Source of the DNA: Asterella californica
Lineage: Eukaryota; Streptophyta; Marchantiopsida; Marchantiales; Aytoniaceae
Assembly: GCA_036924285.1 (NCBI GenBank)
Contig: JAYKYS010000005.1
Coordinates: 62,001-126,000, forward strand
Length of the DNA stretch: 64,000 bases
Direction: 5' to 3'
The notes below the pieces were generated by a model, which saw only the letters and a program-made list of their open reading frames with translations, was not told where the DNA came from and ran no database searches. Below, in pieces: positions 19,701 through 29,519 of the stretch (positions within the stretch are counted from its first letter, which is position 1; every line of letters starts with the position of its first letter). A program made the position numbers and the translations under genes.

Positions 19701-20201
19701 AGTGTTCTACCTTGGGAGGATGGTATGTCTACAGAAGATCTTCTTGCTGTCCGAATCCGTCAACTAGAGAGAAGACCTGAAGATGTAGAGATTGCATTGG
19801 AGAAGCTGAAAGAGGCGCGCTTGAGAAACAAAGACAGATTCGATAAGCGTCATCGATTAAGGCCGAAGGAGATTAAAGAAGGAGATTGGGTGTTGGTCTA
19901 CGATAGTAGCTTGGACAACCAACACAGTGCGCTTAGAAAATTCTCTAAGCGATGGTTTGGCCCGTATGTGGTTCTTGTCGTGCTTGACAATGCCACATAT
20001 TCACTAAGAGAGCTTGATGGGGCAGAGCTCAAGGTTCCAATTGCAGGCAAGCGTGTGAAACTCTTCAAGAAGCGAGATGAAGGGATAAGCATGGAGGAAG
20101 TCGAAGTTGAGTTTGATATCTTGGATGATGACGGAGAAGATTTGGATGACGAAGATATTGCTAACGACAACATCAGTGAAGAAGATGAAGATATAGTGTG
20201 A
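16698..20201 (+). CDS. pol: Ty3-1 Pol: reverse transcriptase, RNase H, integrase (1167 codons)
   Basis: Expressed as Gag-Pol through a -1 shift; there is no ATG at its start. Copies the element RNA to DNA and inserts it. RT (about residues 215-480) has the palm motif FLDD at residues 382-385 and LPQGATNS upstream. RNase H follows with Asp 550 (TVDTS), the Glu of ELWG and the Asp of ETDC. The integrase zinc finger starts at His 776 (HX6H ... CX2C). The integrase core has D843, D902 and E937; the last two are 34 residues apart, one fewer than the usual 35. A GPY/F module (RWFGPYVV) comes next, then an acidic tail. No chromodomain. All catalytic residues are present. Confidence 0.93.
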   Translation: MTSTAIERGHSGTLEKVLSLEKESAFCTGVVRFSGSGFATHTRLADLQKWEQKVVRKTEKDLKRVGVLEEDDKIEGVYLELGLGDFIDELAMHEQEDEDHVVEVHSRELYTAIESFVDPEVRVDTRYKTVDKKVKPVAQPLPSDSNQRVQQSSKEKSLRDLSRVGHKFTETTLKELKVGSTDFLLSVEENRFREMLTRHGKAFAFEASEIGCVDPSIVAPMIIFTVPHAPWDLRPIPVPRAHLPKLIELLKEKMQMKILEPSFAPYSSRWFTVPKKSGALRFIQDMQPVNQVTIRNTGIGPIVGEFAEAFAGRAIYSIGDLYSGYDQFQLAEQSRDITTMRTPLGLVRMCTLPQGATNSVAHMMNGMNKVLREFIPEKTMPFLDDIPIKGCVEEEKDETMDQKGCRNFVADHISDCDKILSRLEEAHLTLSGAKSSFGVREVVIVGHLCGWFGRKPDPGKVDAIRRMKDTCGSTTEVRRFLGACVFYHVWIPHFAHVADPLYDLLRKHKRFAWEERHTEAIQRLKQLLSSPPVLRRVSYEDSKPVILTVDTSPIAIGWAVGQDDEEENRFAVRFGAKVLSERHRNYPQVKRELWGVVTAMKAEKDYLIGAPVIVETDCLPLLGMITNCNTPDIAMLRWIAYIKSLNPEFRHIAGKNNPVADMLSRARYEDEEEMIEDTEDVGTTVFCRAQGGESEHSKPFMEEIYEGEWIDIGRYLSMLTRQPGWSDAHFKQIRRKAYNYLLQGGYLWKHAKQGGKMPQRVVCKVDMQKLLMQEFHESLWAGHRGIYATFTKLKERYWWRNMYRDVVQFVETCQTCQEYSGIRHRDGLHPTYPLAMHYKWVVDLVIMPVGIWQMRYLVLAREDLSNQVEGRALRTKSTEGVCKFLLEDVICRYGCVGKITADRGELNNDEAKAFFKRCGVKLALTTAYNPEGNAKSERGHPPIVKAIVKACKGRAREWPRFLPFALWADRSTHSSVTGYMPAELMQGQKPIMPIEEHIPTWSVLPWEDGMSTEDLLAVRIRQLERRPEDVEIALEKLKEARLRNKDRFDKRHRLRPKEIKEGDWVLVYDSSLDNQHSALRKFSKRWFGPYVVLVVLDNATYSLRELDGAELKVPIAGKRVKLFKKRDEGISMEEVEVEFDILDDDGEDLDDEDIANDNISEEDEDIV

Positions 20202-20252
20202 TGCCGACCACAACTTGTGAGTGTTGGCGCATACCAGAGGATGCGCAGGTTT

Positions 20253-20264
20253 AGAAGGGGTGGA
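20253..20264 (+). other. Ty3-1 polypurine tract
   Basis: AGAAGGGGTGGA directly abuts the 3' LTR start; it is purine except for one T. It primes plus-strand DNA in this class of element. Confidence 0.8.
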
Positions 20265-20586
20265 TGTCGTGTTGTGGTTCGGCTCCTGTGTGAAATTCCT
20301 GTGTAACCTATGTTGTGTTTCTTTTCCGTGTTTCGTGAACCGTATCGCGTAACTCGTCGAACGGTGTGATGAGTGCCACGTTTGTGATTATCTGTTTAAG
20401 TGATCGCACGGTAGAAGAATGTGCCAAGTCATCGATCTGTGCGCGTTCACTTCAGTGGTCCTTGTCGCCGCGATTGTGTATAAAATGGGGGGTCGAAGGT
20501 TCATACGACATTCTCTCTCAACGGGTGATTCGTAAGGGTTCTCGGTGATCTGCATGGAGGAGTGAAGAACTGCAGGAGTGGTGGTT

Positions 20587-20802
20587 ATGGACGGAGGTGT
20601 GTTACCGGCTCCGGATCTTCCTTTCCCGAATCCGTTTCACATCAAGCTTCATTGCATCCACCGCGATCACTTTCGACAGTGGTTAGTTGCGTACTTTGGT
20701 GATGAGTTCATGGGGAGGGTGATGGAGTTACAGCTTCCGGTGATCCTTCCAATCGTAACATACGGAGAGACTTGGGATATGACGGTGTACATTTTGTTGT
20801 GA
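20587..20802 (+). CDS. LTR micro-ORF a in Ty3-1 3' LTR
   Basis: Identical to 12180-12395. In the 3' LTR it would be transcribed only by read-through or by a promoter in this LTR. Confidence 0.35.
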   Translation: MDGGVLPAPDLPFPNPFHIKLHCIHRDHFRQWLVAYFGDEFMGRVMELQLPVILPIVTYGETWDMTVYILL

Positions 20803-20808
20803 GGAACA

Positions 20809-21012
20809 ATGGATCTCAACTATCCATCGAACGTTCCTTTCAATCTTTGGGTCGATGTCCGGTGCCATTGCAGACCGAAGATCAATCATGGGGCTTGGAT
20901 CGTGAGAAACTTCGGGCAAGAATATTACAATCGAGTGATAGCTTCACCGTTTCCTTTTGTCATACCTTTTATTGTAGAACGTTTCCAAGTTGTAATATTG
21001 ACGTTGTATTAG
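20809..21012 (+). CDS. LTR micro-ORF b in Ty3-1 3' LTR
   Basis: Identical to 12402-12605, again 6 bp after micro-ORF a. Confidence 0.35.
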   Translation: MDLNYPSNVPFNLWVDVRCHCRPKINHGAWIVRNFGQEYYNRVIASPFPFVIPFIVERFQVVILTLY

Positions 21013-22668
21013 TCTGCGGCTCACTGGTTTCATTCTAGTTGAGCGCTTCTGTGTAGTTACGGACCGCGAAGAATCCATCGACATATCTGAAGGATTTTGT
21101 GAAGTCTTAGAGTGTTGTTGATGTCTTGTGTCTCCTTGGAGAGTAAAAATTCGTTCTAAGGGAAAAGTTAAGAGGAGAAAAGACAAAAAGTAAAGTTCTT
21201 TTTGCTCTTATTGGTCCACTTTTGGACCAATGGTGTTCTAGCTGATCCTCGCGACGTTTCTGTGGTTTCTGGAGGCTTCGGAGGTCCATTCGCGAAACGA
21301 AGGGTATGGTTGGAGAGCTCTCGACCGGGGCTACAATCTGGGTTGAAGAATCGATCGATTTGATGAAAGTATGAGCGCGTTATGATCAATTGAGTGGAGG
21401 GGGGTGAAATTTGTACCTACTGCTACGTTTCTGGTTGTTCTGAGAGACTCGCGAGGAGTTTTGAGGAGCTGTCTGTTGGGTTGGAGAACTGACGGCGTGC
21501 TGGTCATTTTGATATCAATTTGGTCAGTTTCTTGATCGATTTGGATTCTGAACCGACCGATTGAAGTTGAGAAGTGCAGATGGGATAAGGCGGGGACAGC
21601 GAACTGTGATAGCCATGGATAGTTTGCTATTGCTTAAGATCTGAGTCGAATTTCTGAGTGAAACTTTCCAGGATTGAAGAATGTCTTATCAGTAAGATAC
21701 TTGGGAAGTTTCACCTCAAATGGTCGAGTAGTTTGTTCAGAATCTTGGATCAAATGTACCTGGGTCTGTAAAGCTCTGAAGTTAGCACAGATTACGGTTT
21801 GATCCATATCTGAGAATTGGTTTGAGATTTCGACCTGAAAATTGTTCAGGGTAGGAGTGAAGGGTCCAATCAAGCTTCCTGTGAAGTTTGATCATCATTG
21901 GTCGAGTAGTTTGGAAGGACTGAGATCTCAAAGTTCGAAAATACTTCTGTTATGAGCAGTTTCGGGTTTTTTCGGTATCATCTATTGTCAATTTGATCAT
22001 TTTCGAGCAATTTGGAGAGGAGTTGTTGCTGAAACTGCCATACCTGCATACAACTCGACATTGGAAGGTGTGGGGCTGATTTCAGCTCTTGGTGATGAAG
22101 GAGAACGGAGCCACCATGAGTCTTAAGCCGCTGTTTGGGTTCTCGGAGCTGCCAGGTACTACCGCCGTTGGTGCTATATTGAGATCTGAATAGTGTTTTG
22201 GATTATGCATGTTTTGCCTTGCTGGAATACTCGGTAGACCAGGGTGTACAGCAAGTTGTATCGATACTCTATCAAGTTGATTGAGTGATCTTAGTATCTT
22301 CTGATTGTACTATGAAGTTGTGATAGTTGGATTGATGGCCAGTTAGCGTCGCTGGGGAGCTATTCAGAAGTCAGGCTTCCAGTGATATAGATGAATAACT
22401 TCAGTTAGATAATACAGATCTGAGTATTTTTAGTTATAATACAAAAGATCTGTTTGTAACACAAGTTTATGCAACCTATACGTAACCTTGGATCGTAGCA
22501 AGCTTTAAACTTGAGACGAGCGGATACAAGGTCACTCAGGCTAGAAGAGTAGATAGTGAAACATTTGAGTGGAAACATCCAGATCTAGATCCAACCTTGT
22601 CAATCCACATACCTCTACACAGCCATATACCCCGTGTATTCCTAGACAGAAAAACACGTTATACGATA

Positions 22669-22672
22669 ACGG
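22669..22672. repeat. Target-site duplication of Ty3-1, right
   Basis: ACGG, the partner of 11854-11857. LINE ORF2 resumes here. Confidence 0.85.
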
Positions 22673-25243
22673 TACATCCCGTTTTCCTAGCTCTAACATG
22701 AAAACATACGTCTCTACCTCTGGATCAAGCATAGTAGACTACCTCCTCTCCTCATCTCTTGATAGTTCACTCATTTCAGCATTTGAAGTTTTGGATCTAC
22801 AACCTGAATCTGATCACACTCCTCTACTGTTCTCACTATCCTTGTCTAGCTCATTTGCACCTTACAAGTTGAAAGGTTTTGATGGGAGCAACACTACCTC
22901 TAGACTTCGTCTTGATCATCGGAAAAGACATCTTTATCAAACTGCTCTAGAGAATTTGATATCTATTACACAGTGGAGCCACAATCTTGACCAACGAGAT
23001 ACACAATTGACGGATGTCTTGAAGAAAATTGCAACTCGGTTTTTCTCTCAACACTCAAGCAGAAAGCTCAAAGGTAACCCTTGCAATGGCTGGTTTGATG
23101 AAGAGTGCAAACTTGCTCGGTTAAAGGTTCTAGACAAGGCTTGTGACTTGGAAGCAACAACCTTGTACAAGCAGTTGATCAAACGTAAGAAGAGAGCTTT
23201 CTTGAGAAAGAAAGGCTTGGAACTTGCTTTTGATTTTCAGAAGGATCCCAAAGCTTTTTGGAGACGTTTAGCATCCCGTCCAAGTTCACCAAGTCTTGAT
23301 CCTTCAGCTTTGATGTCCTACGTTGAGCAACTTTACTTCTCTCCACATGCACCATGTATGCCACAAAGTGAAGGACTACCGCAGACCTTTTCAATGGACG
23401 AAGTACGACATCAGCTCAGTAGGCTTGCAAGTGGAAAATCTGAGGATCTAGAAGGACTTTCTGCAGAGCTACTACAATGGGGAGGTGATTCTCTCATTCC
23501 TATACTTACCAAGCTTCTGAATGATGCTGCTGTACATGGTTTCCCTAAGAGTTGGTTTATGCGCAAAGTGATTCTCATCCACAAGTCGGGCAAGAAGGAT
23601 GATGTTACCAACTATAGAACTATCATGGTGGGCAACATCTTTGCCAAGTTGTATGGGAGCTTGCTAGAGAGAAAACTCAGTGTTTGGGCAGAAGAATCTA
23701 ATGTGAGAGCTCGTTCACAAGCAGGTTTTCGTCCTACCTTTAGCACCATTGATCATATTCTTTGTCTTCGTGTTGCTTGGAAGAAGTCAAAAGGAAATGG
23801 TAAAGCTCTCTATGCTACTTTTATCGACTACACAAAAGCTTTTGATAGGGTGCCTAGGAAGCTCTTATGGGACAGACTTGTTGCCATTGGTGTTCCTAAA
23901 GACATGATGGCAGCGGTTTCTAAACTCTATGAACGAGTTTATGTGAAGCTTACCTCGACACAATCAAAGGAGATCTTTAGCACTATTGGAGTCATTCAAG
24001 GTTGTCCTCTCTCCCTTACTCTATTTGGTATCTTCATCGATGACGTGGAGAGATGTCTTGCTGAATTTGGAGGAGAAGGTGTGAAGTTGGGAATCTATAT
24101 CATTCAAGCATTGATTTATGCTGATGATATCATCCTTCTATCACGTGATCCTTTGAGTTTACAACGACATTTGGATGCTCTTGAGGTCTTTTGCAACAAC
24201 ATGCAGATGGAAGTGAACCTTTCGAAGTCCAAGGTGATGGTGGTGGGTTCAAAAGTGCGCCATTCTTTTCTCTACAAGGGCCAAGTTTTACAACAAGTGG
24301 AGAGTTACAAGTACTTGGGCATTGACTTCTCTCATAACTACGGTTGGGCTTTGTGCATTCATAAGAGAGTTGAAGCTGGTTACAAAGCTTTGTACTCTCT
24401 TTTGAATCGTTGTCGACGTGCTCATCTCTTAGCATGGGATTTGAGAAAGTTTCTCTTCAGAGTTTGATTTTGCCTGTGATACTTTATGGTGTTCAAGTGT
24501 GGGGGCCTGGTGCAAGGAAAGGAGTTTGGGAACGTATCGAGAAGGTTCAAAAAGTGTTCTTACAAGTGGAGCTTGGTGTAAGATGCCAAACACCATATGC
24601 TATGCTCCTTGCTGAATCTGGTTGCTTATCCGTGGAAGCAGAAGCTCTTTACTTGACTATCATTTATGTCTCAAGAGTGAGATCTCTTGGAGAGACGAGA
24701 TTACCTTGTCAAGCTCTAAGAGCTACATTCTCATTTGGTTGGTATGCTGATGTGGTGGCTTGGTGTGGAAGATGGAACATTTTTGAGCGTGATTTTGACC
24801 TTCCACCTATTGCTCTTCGGGAGTTGATTCAGAAAAGGTTTTTACATGCTATATGGTCTCAACCCAAGACCAAGATGGCTTACTATCAGCAACATGTCAA
24901 CCCCATGTTGGTGTATTGTGAACAAGAGTACCTCCGGACACCTATTTCAATCTCTCTTCCACATATCATCGCTCAGTACCGCACAAGCTCTCATAGACTT
25001 GGCATTGAGGAAGGACGTTGGCTAAACATTGTTAGGAGTGAACGGCTTTGTAGACTTTGTGATTTAGATCAAATAGAGGATAATGATCATGTATTCATTG
25101 TATGTCCCTTGTATGATGAGATTAGATGTAGACATAAGATAGTTGCTAGTGATTTCTATACACTTTTACAGATGTCAGCTCTCCCACTAGGGCTTTATAT
25201 TAGAGATATAGTTTCTTGTCGAACCAATGCTCTTTTGCATTGA
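22669..25243 (+). pseudogene. LINE ORF2 3' part (RT and CCHC), copy C
   Basis: RT is open to 24467 with GFRPTFSTIDHI, FIDYTKAFDRVP, GCPLSLTLF and YADD (24117-24128). The C-terminal part is open in another frame at 24410-25243 (277 aa): the Trp codon at 24527 is intact here. Only the frame change near 24410-24465 separates RT from the C-terminal CX2CX9HX4C knuckle. Confidence 0.9.
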
Positions 25244-25348
25244 TACGATCTCCTAGGGTTTCCTAGGCTCACATGTTGACTTTGTATTGTATTTTTTTCT
25301 GCCTTTGACTCTTTGGGTCTTCCGGGCTTGATATTCATTCATTCATTC

Positions 25349-25939
25349 TACATGCTCTAGTCTGATAGATAGACATGCTCAAAGATGCAAAATAGCAGAT
25401 TGTGATATAACATGGAGATCTACTTTCTCCACCAACTCGAATCCAATGATATTATCCACCCACATCTTGAAGAACCACTTCAACAAGCTGATGCAAATAA
25501 GATCTGCCGTAAGTTGCAATACCTCCAAAACCACGTCCTTTATGTTGCTTGCGCTTGTTCCAAGTAGAGCCGATCAAAGTAAAACCATCCAACTCATGTA
25601 CATTGTTTCCTTCATGTTCTCATGTCTCCACCAAGTTGATGATATCAGCCTTGTTCCAAATGGGTAAAGCGCTTGTGTACTTTGACTTAGTAAGCCCATG
25701 AATGTTCCACATCATAACTCTAAGGGTCGGAAATTGCTATTTGGAAGCATCTCGTCTCCTTTGTGTGACAACAACACGTCCATCTCTTAAGAAAGCAATG
25801 AACCCTCCTTGTTAAGCCTCTTTTACCTTCACAAGCTCCTTCCGCTTGGCTTCAGGTTGTAGCGGTGTGAGATCAGGATACAACCAGATCTGCCTCCCCT
25901 TCAAGACAACTTTGTTAGCCATCGCTGTATCTCGTTGTG
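25349..25939 (-). repeat. Unit 4 inverted LINE arm
   Basis: Same 591-bp inverted segment as 5769-6359, with small changes (for example ttgcttgcgc for ttgtttgcgc, cttaagaaag for cttaaaaaag) that bring it closer to the sense copies and are shared with units 5-7. Confidence 0.92.
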
Positions 25940-26867
25940 ATCAATGGTGCTAAAGTTCAGATGAAAACCAGCTTGTGAATGAGTTCTCACTTCAGAACCT
26001 TCTACCCAAGCGTTGAGTTTTGTCTCCAACAAGCTACCATAGAGTTTGGTGGTGGGCAACATCTTTGCCAAGTTGTATGGGAGCTTGCTAGAGAGAAAAC
26101 TCAAGTTTGGGCAGAAGGATCCAATGTGAGAGCTCGTTCACAAGCAAGTTTCCGTCTTACCTTTAGCACCATTGATCATATCCTTTGTCTTCGTGTTGCT
26201 TGGGAGAAGTCCAAAGGTAATGATAAATCTCTCTATGCTGCTTTTATTGACTACATAAAAACTTTTGATAGGGTGCCTAGGAAGCTTTTATGGGTCAGAC
26301 TTGTTATCATTGCCAGACTTGTTGATTATTATCATTGGTGTTCCTAAAGACATGATAGCAGCGATTTCTAAACTCTATGAACGAGTTTATGTGAAGCTTA
26401 CCTCGACACAATCAAAAAAGATCTTTAGCACCATTGCAGGTATTCAAGGTTGTCTTCTCTCTCTACTCTATTTGGTATCTTCATTGATGACGTGGAGAGA
26501 TGTCTTGCTGAATTTGAAGGAGAAGGTGTGAAGTTGGGAATGTATATCATTCAAGCATTGATTTATGCTGATGATATCATCCTTCTATCATGTGATCCTT
26601 TGAGTTTACAATGACATTTGGATGCTTTTGAGGTGTTTTGGAACAACATGCAGATGGAAGTGAACCTTTCGAAGTCCAAGGTGATGGTGGTGGGTTCAAA
26701 AGTTCGTCATTCTTTTCTCTACAAGGGTCAAGTTTTACAACAAGGTGGAGAGTTACAAGTACTTGAGCATTGACTTCTCTCATAACTACAGTTGGGTTTT
26801 GTGCATTCATAAGAGAGTTGAAGCTTGTTACAAAGCTTTGTATTCTCTTTTGAACCGTTGTCGATGT
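25940..26867 (+). pseudogene. Unit 4 decayed LINE RT fragment with inverted head
   Basis: Same lesions as 256-1184 (internal duplication, TGA, extra G). Confidence 0.88.
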
Positions 26868-27054
26868 TGTCGTGTTGTAGATTGGCTAGGGTGTGAAACC
26901 ACCACATATCTTTATCGTACGTGTTTTGATGTTGAAGAGCCACCGAGATCTTATCGTGTCGAAAGATAAAGCTCCACGTGGACAATATATTTACTCTCCG
27001 CTGAGTGGAGATACAAGTAGTACTCTTGTCGTCATGCGAAGTTGATGTATAATT
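26868..27054. repeat. Unit 4 spacer
   Basis: Same 187-bp block as 1185-1371. It is followed by a full two-monomer LINE 5' UTR, unlike unit 3. Confidence 0.6.
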
Positions 27055-27372
27055 GGTTTTGAGCAAGCTTGGTACCATTGGAAAGGTCTCGGCGAGACGC
27101 TTCCATTGAGATAAATCTTGTTGCGATATGAGGAGAATTGAGGCGTTGAGGTGTGTTTCTATTTCGCAGACCTGTTGGAGAGAGGAGTTGACACCCGTGG
27201 ACAAAATCGATCGTCGAAGGAGCTGTGGTTGTTGGTTTTGAGCAAGCTTGGTACCATTGGAAAGGTCTCGGCGAGACGCTTCCATTGAGATAAATCTATT
27301 TGCGATCTGAGGAGAATTGAGGTTTTGAGGTGTGCTCTTAGCTCGCTGATTTGTTAAACTAGTTCTTCGGTG

Positions 27373-28046
27373 ATGATGGAGGAGATTAAACAACTCCTTC
27401 ATAAGGTGTTGGCAGCGGTGGAAGAAGTATCGGTTGAAGTAGCAGATCTGCATCGAGAGCTCATAGCACATAAGAGTGAGCTTGTTTCTGTTGTGTGCGA
27501 TGTTCATGCTTTGAAGAACATGCAAACCGTTGATGCTACAACTACCAAAGAGATTTCTCCTCTACACTCTCAGCATCTGCTGTTTCTGCTGAGGAGAAAT
27601 CTGTGGTGGTAAATGTTAATTTCAAAGAAGTAGTAGAGAAGTTGGAGATGAAGATGAAATCTTATGCTGAAGCTACCAAGGCGGCTCAAGTCTCTCTTTT
27701 TCAAGAGCAAGAGAATGAAAAGTTGAACCAACTCTCAAGGGTGAAAAATGTGAGAATATCCGGTTTACCTGAGCTAGAGAAGGAAGAGACCAAAGAAGTA
27801 GCTACCACTTTCTTTGCTGACACGTTACATGTTCACAAGCCTATCCTAGTTCAAGCTTACCGCATAGGGCAAAAAGGCTCACAACCTCGAGCAATATTGG
27901 CTAAGTTTGCAGATCAGGCACAACGAGATACAGCGATGGCTAACAAAGCTGTCTTGAAGGGGAGACAGATCTGGTTGTATCCTGATCTCACACCGCTATA
28001 AGCTGAAGCCAAGCGGAAGGAGCTTGTGAAGGTAAAAGAGGTTTAA
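27373..28046 (+). pseudogene. LINE ORF1, copy D, broken by frameshift
   Basis: Same reading as copy C, including its private changes. Start intact; the shared frameshift and the terminal TAA are present. Confidence 0.75.
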
Positions 28047-28146
28047 CAAGGAAAGGTTTTTCATTGCTTTCTTAAGAGAAGGACGTGTTGTTGTCACACA
28101 AAGAAGACGAGATGCTTCCAAATAGCAATTTCCGACCCTTAGAGTT

Positions 28147-28771
28147 ATGATGTGGAACATTCATGGGCTTACTAAGTCAAAGTACACAAGCGCTTTACCC
28201 ATTTGGAACAAGGCTGATATCATCAACTTGGTGGAGACATGAGAACATGAAGGAAACAATGTACATGAGTTGGATGGTTTTACTTTGATCGGCTCTACTT
28301 GGAACAAGCGCAAGCAACATAAAGGACGTGGTTTTGGAGGTATTGCAACTTACGTCAGATCTTATTTGCATGAGCTTGTTGAAGTGGTTCTTCAAGATGT
28401 GGGTGGACAATATCATTGGATTCGAGTTGGTGGAGAAAGTAGATCTGCATGTTATATCGCAATCTGCTATTTTGCATCTTTGAGCATGTCTATCTATCAG
28501 ACTAGAGCATGTAGCACGAGCCAACCTTTCCATCGTCTTTCTATTGATGTTTTGAGATATCAAGAGAAGGGCAAGGTCTTTATGATGGGAGATTTCAATG
28601 CTAGAGTTCACACTTGCCAATTCACACAATTCTATGCTCTTGACCACTCCCCTATTCTTGAAGAAGATGATGATCCTACTGGTCCCGTGCCTCCTTAGAT
28701 ACATCCACCAATGACATGAAAGAACACTTCTTGACTTTTGGAGCAATCTGTAGTTTGAAAATTCTGAACGA
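28147..28771 (+). pseudogene. LINE ORF2 5' part (endonuclease), copy D
   Basis: Same as 11233-11857, cut at the same nucleotide by the second Ty3 element. The last four bases before the LTR read ACGA instead of ACGG, which is either a later change in the target duplication or an extra LTR-proximal base. Confidence 0.87.
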
Positions 28772-29093
28772 TGTCGTGTTGTGGTTCGGCTCCTGTGTGA
28801 AATTCCTGTGTAACCTATGTTGTGTTTCTTTTCCGTGTTTCGTGAACCGTATCGCGTAACTCGTCGAACGGTGTGATGAGTGCCACGTTTGTGATTATCT
28901 GTTTAAGTGATCGCACGGTAGAAGAACGTGCCAAGTCATCGATCTGTGCGCGTTCACTTTAGTGGTCCTTGTCGCCGCATTTGTGTATAAAATGGTGGGT
29001 CGAAGGTTCATACGGCATTCTCTCTCAACGGGTGATTCGTAAGGGTTCTCGGTGATCTGCATGGAGGAGTGAAGAACTGCAGGAGTGGTGGTT

Positions 29094-29309
29094 ATGGACG
29101 GAGGTGTGTTACCGGCTCCGGATCTTCCTTTCCCGAATCCGTTTCACATCAAGCTTCATTGCATCCACCGCGATCACTTTCGACAGTGGTTAGTTGCGTA
29201 CTTTGGTGATGAGTTCATGGGGAGGGTGATGGAGTTACAGCTTCCGGTGATCCTTCCAATCGTAACATACGGAGAGACTTGGGATATGACGGTGTACATT
29301 TTGTTGTGA
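29094..29309 (+). CDS. LTR micro-ORF a in Ty3-2 5' LTR
   Basis: Same 71-aa protein as 12180-12395 although the surrounding LTR has diverged between the elements. Confidence 0.4.
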   Translation: MDGGVLPAPDLPFPNPFHIKLHCIHRDHFRQWLVAYFGDEFMGRVMELQLPVILPIVTYGETWDMTVYILL

Positions 29310-29315
29310 GGAACA

Positions 29316-29519
29316 ATGGATCTCAACTATCCATCGAACGTTCCTTTCAATCTTTGGGTCGATGTCCGGTGCCATTGCAGACCGAAGATCAATCATGGGG
29401 CTTGGATCGTGAGAAACTTCGGGCAAGAATATTACAATCGAGTGATAGCTTCACCGTTTCCTTTTGTCATACCTTTTATTGTAGAACGTTTCCAAGTTGT
29501 AATATTGACGTTGTATTAG
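29316..29519 (+). CDS. LTR micro-ORF b in Ty3-2 5' LTR
   Basis: Same 67-aa protein as 12402-12605. Confidence 0.4.
   Translation: MDLNYPSNVPFNLWVDVRCHCRPKINHGAWIVRNFGQEYYNRVIASPFPFVIPFIVERFQVVILTLY

Larger units (their letters stand above)
11858..22668 (+). mobile_element. Ty3/Gypsy LTR retrotransposon, copy 1 (10,811 bp)
   Basis: Complete structure: 2,404-bp LTRs, PBS, gag, pol in the order RT-RNase H-integrase, polypurine tract and target-site duplication. The two LTRs differ at only one site that I noticed (ctgggctg near 12931 against ctgggttg near 21338), so the insertion is very young. gag and pol are both open, so this copy could be functional. There is no chromodomain and no envelope-like ORF. 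It is inserted in the sense orientation in LINE ORF2. Confidence 0.95.
20265..22668 (+). repeat. Ty3-1 3' LTR (2,404 bp)
   Basis: Matches 11858-14261, with its own TATA box at 20479-20485. It ends directly against LINE ORF2. Its last ~100 bp are open in frame with the LINE RT, giving a fused reading 22569-24467 whose first 34 residues come from the LTR. Confidence 0.93.
10227..25348 (+). mobile_element. L1-type LINE, copy C (unit 3), split by Ty3-1
   Basis: The LINE occupies 10227-11857 and 22669-25348 and is interrupted by the Ty3 element at 11858-22668. It lacks the 4-bp endonuclease insertion of copies A and B. It keeps YADD in RT (24117-24128) and a Trp codon (24527-24529) where copies A and E-G have TGA, so it is one of the two least damaged ORF2 copies here. 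The endonuclease stop and the frame changes are still present. The tail ends at 25348. Confidence 0.9.

Noticed and set aside
19850..20201. Chromodomain at the end of Ty3 integrase
   Set aside because: After the GPY/F module there is only an acidic tail; no chromodomain aromatic pattern is seen.
20202..20264. Envelope-like third ORF
   Set aside because: Only about 60 bp separate the pol stop from the 3' LTR.
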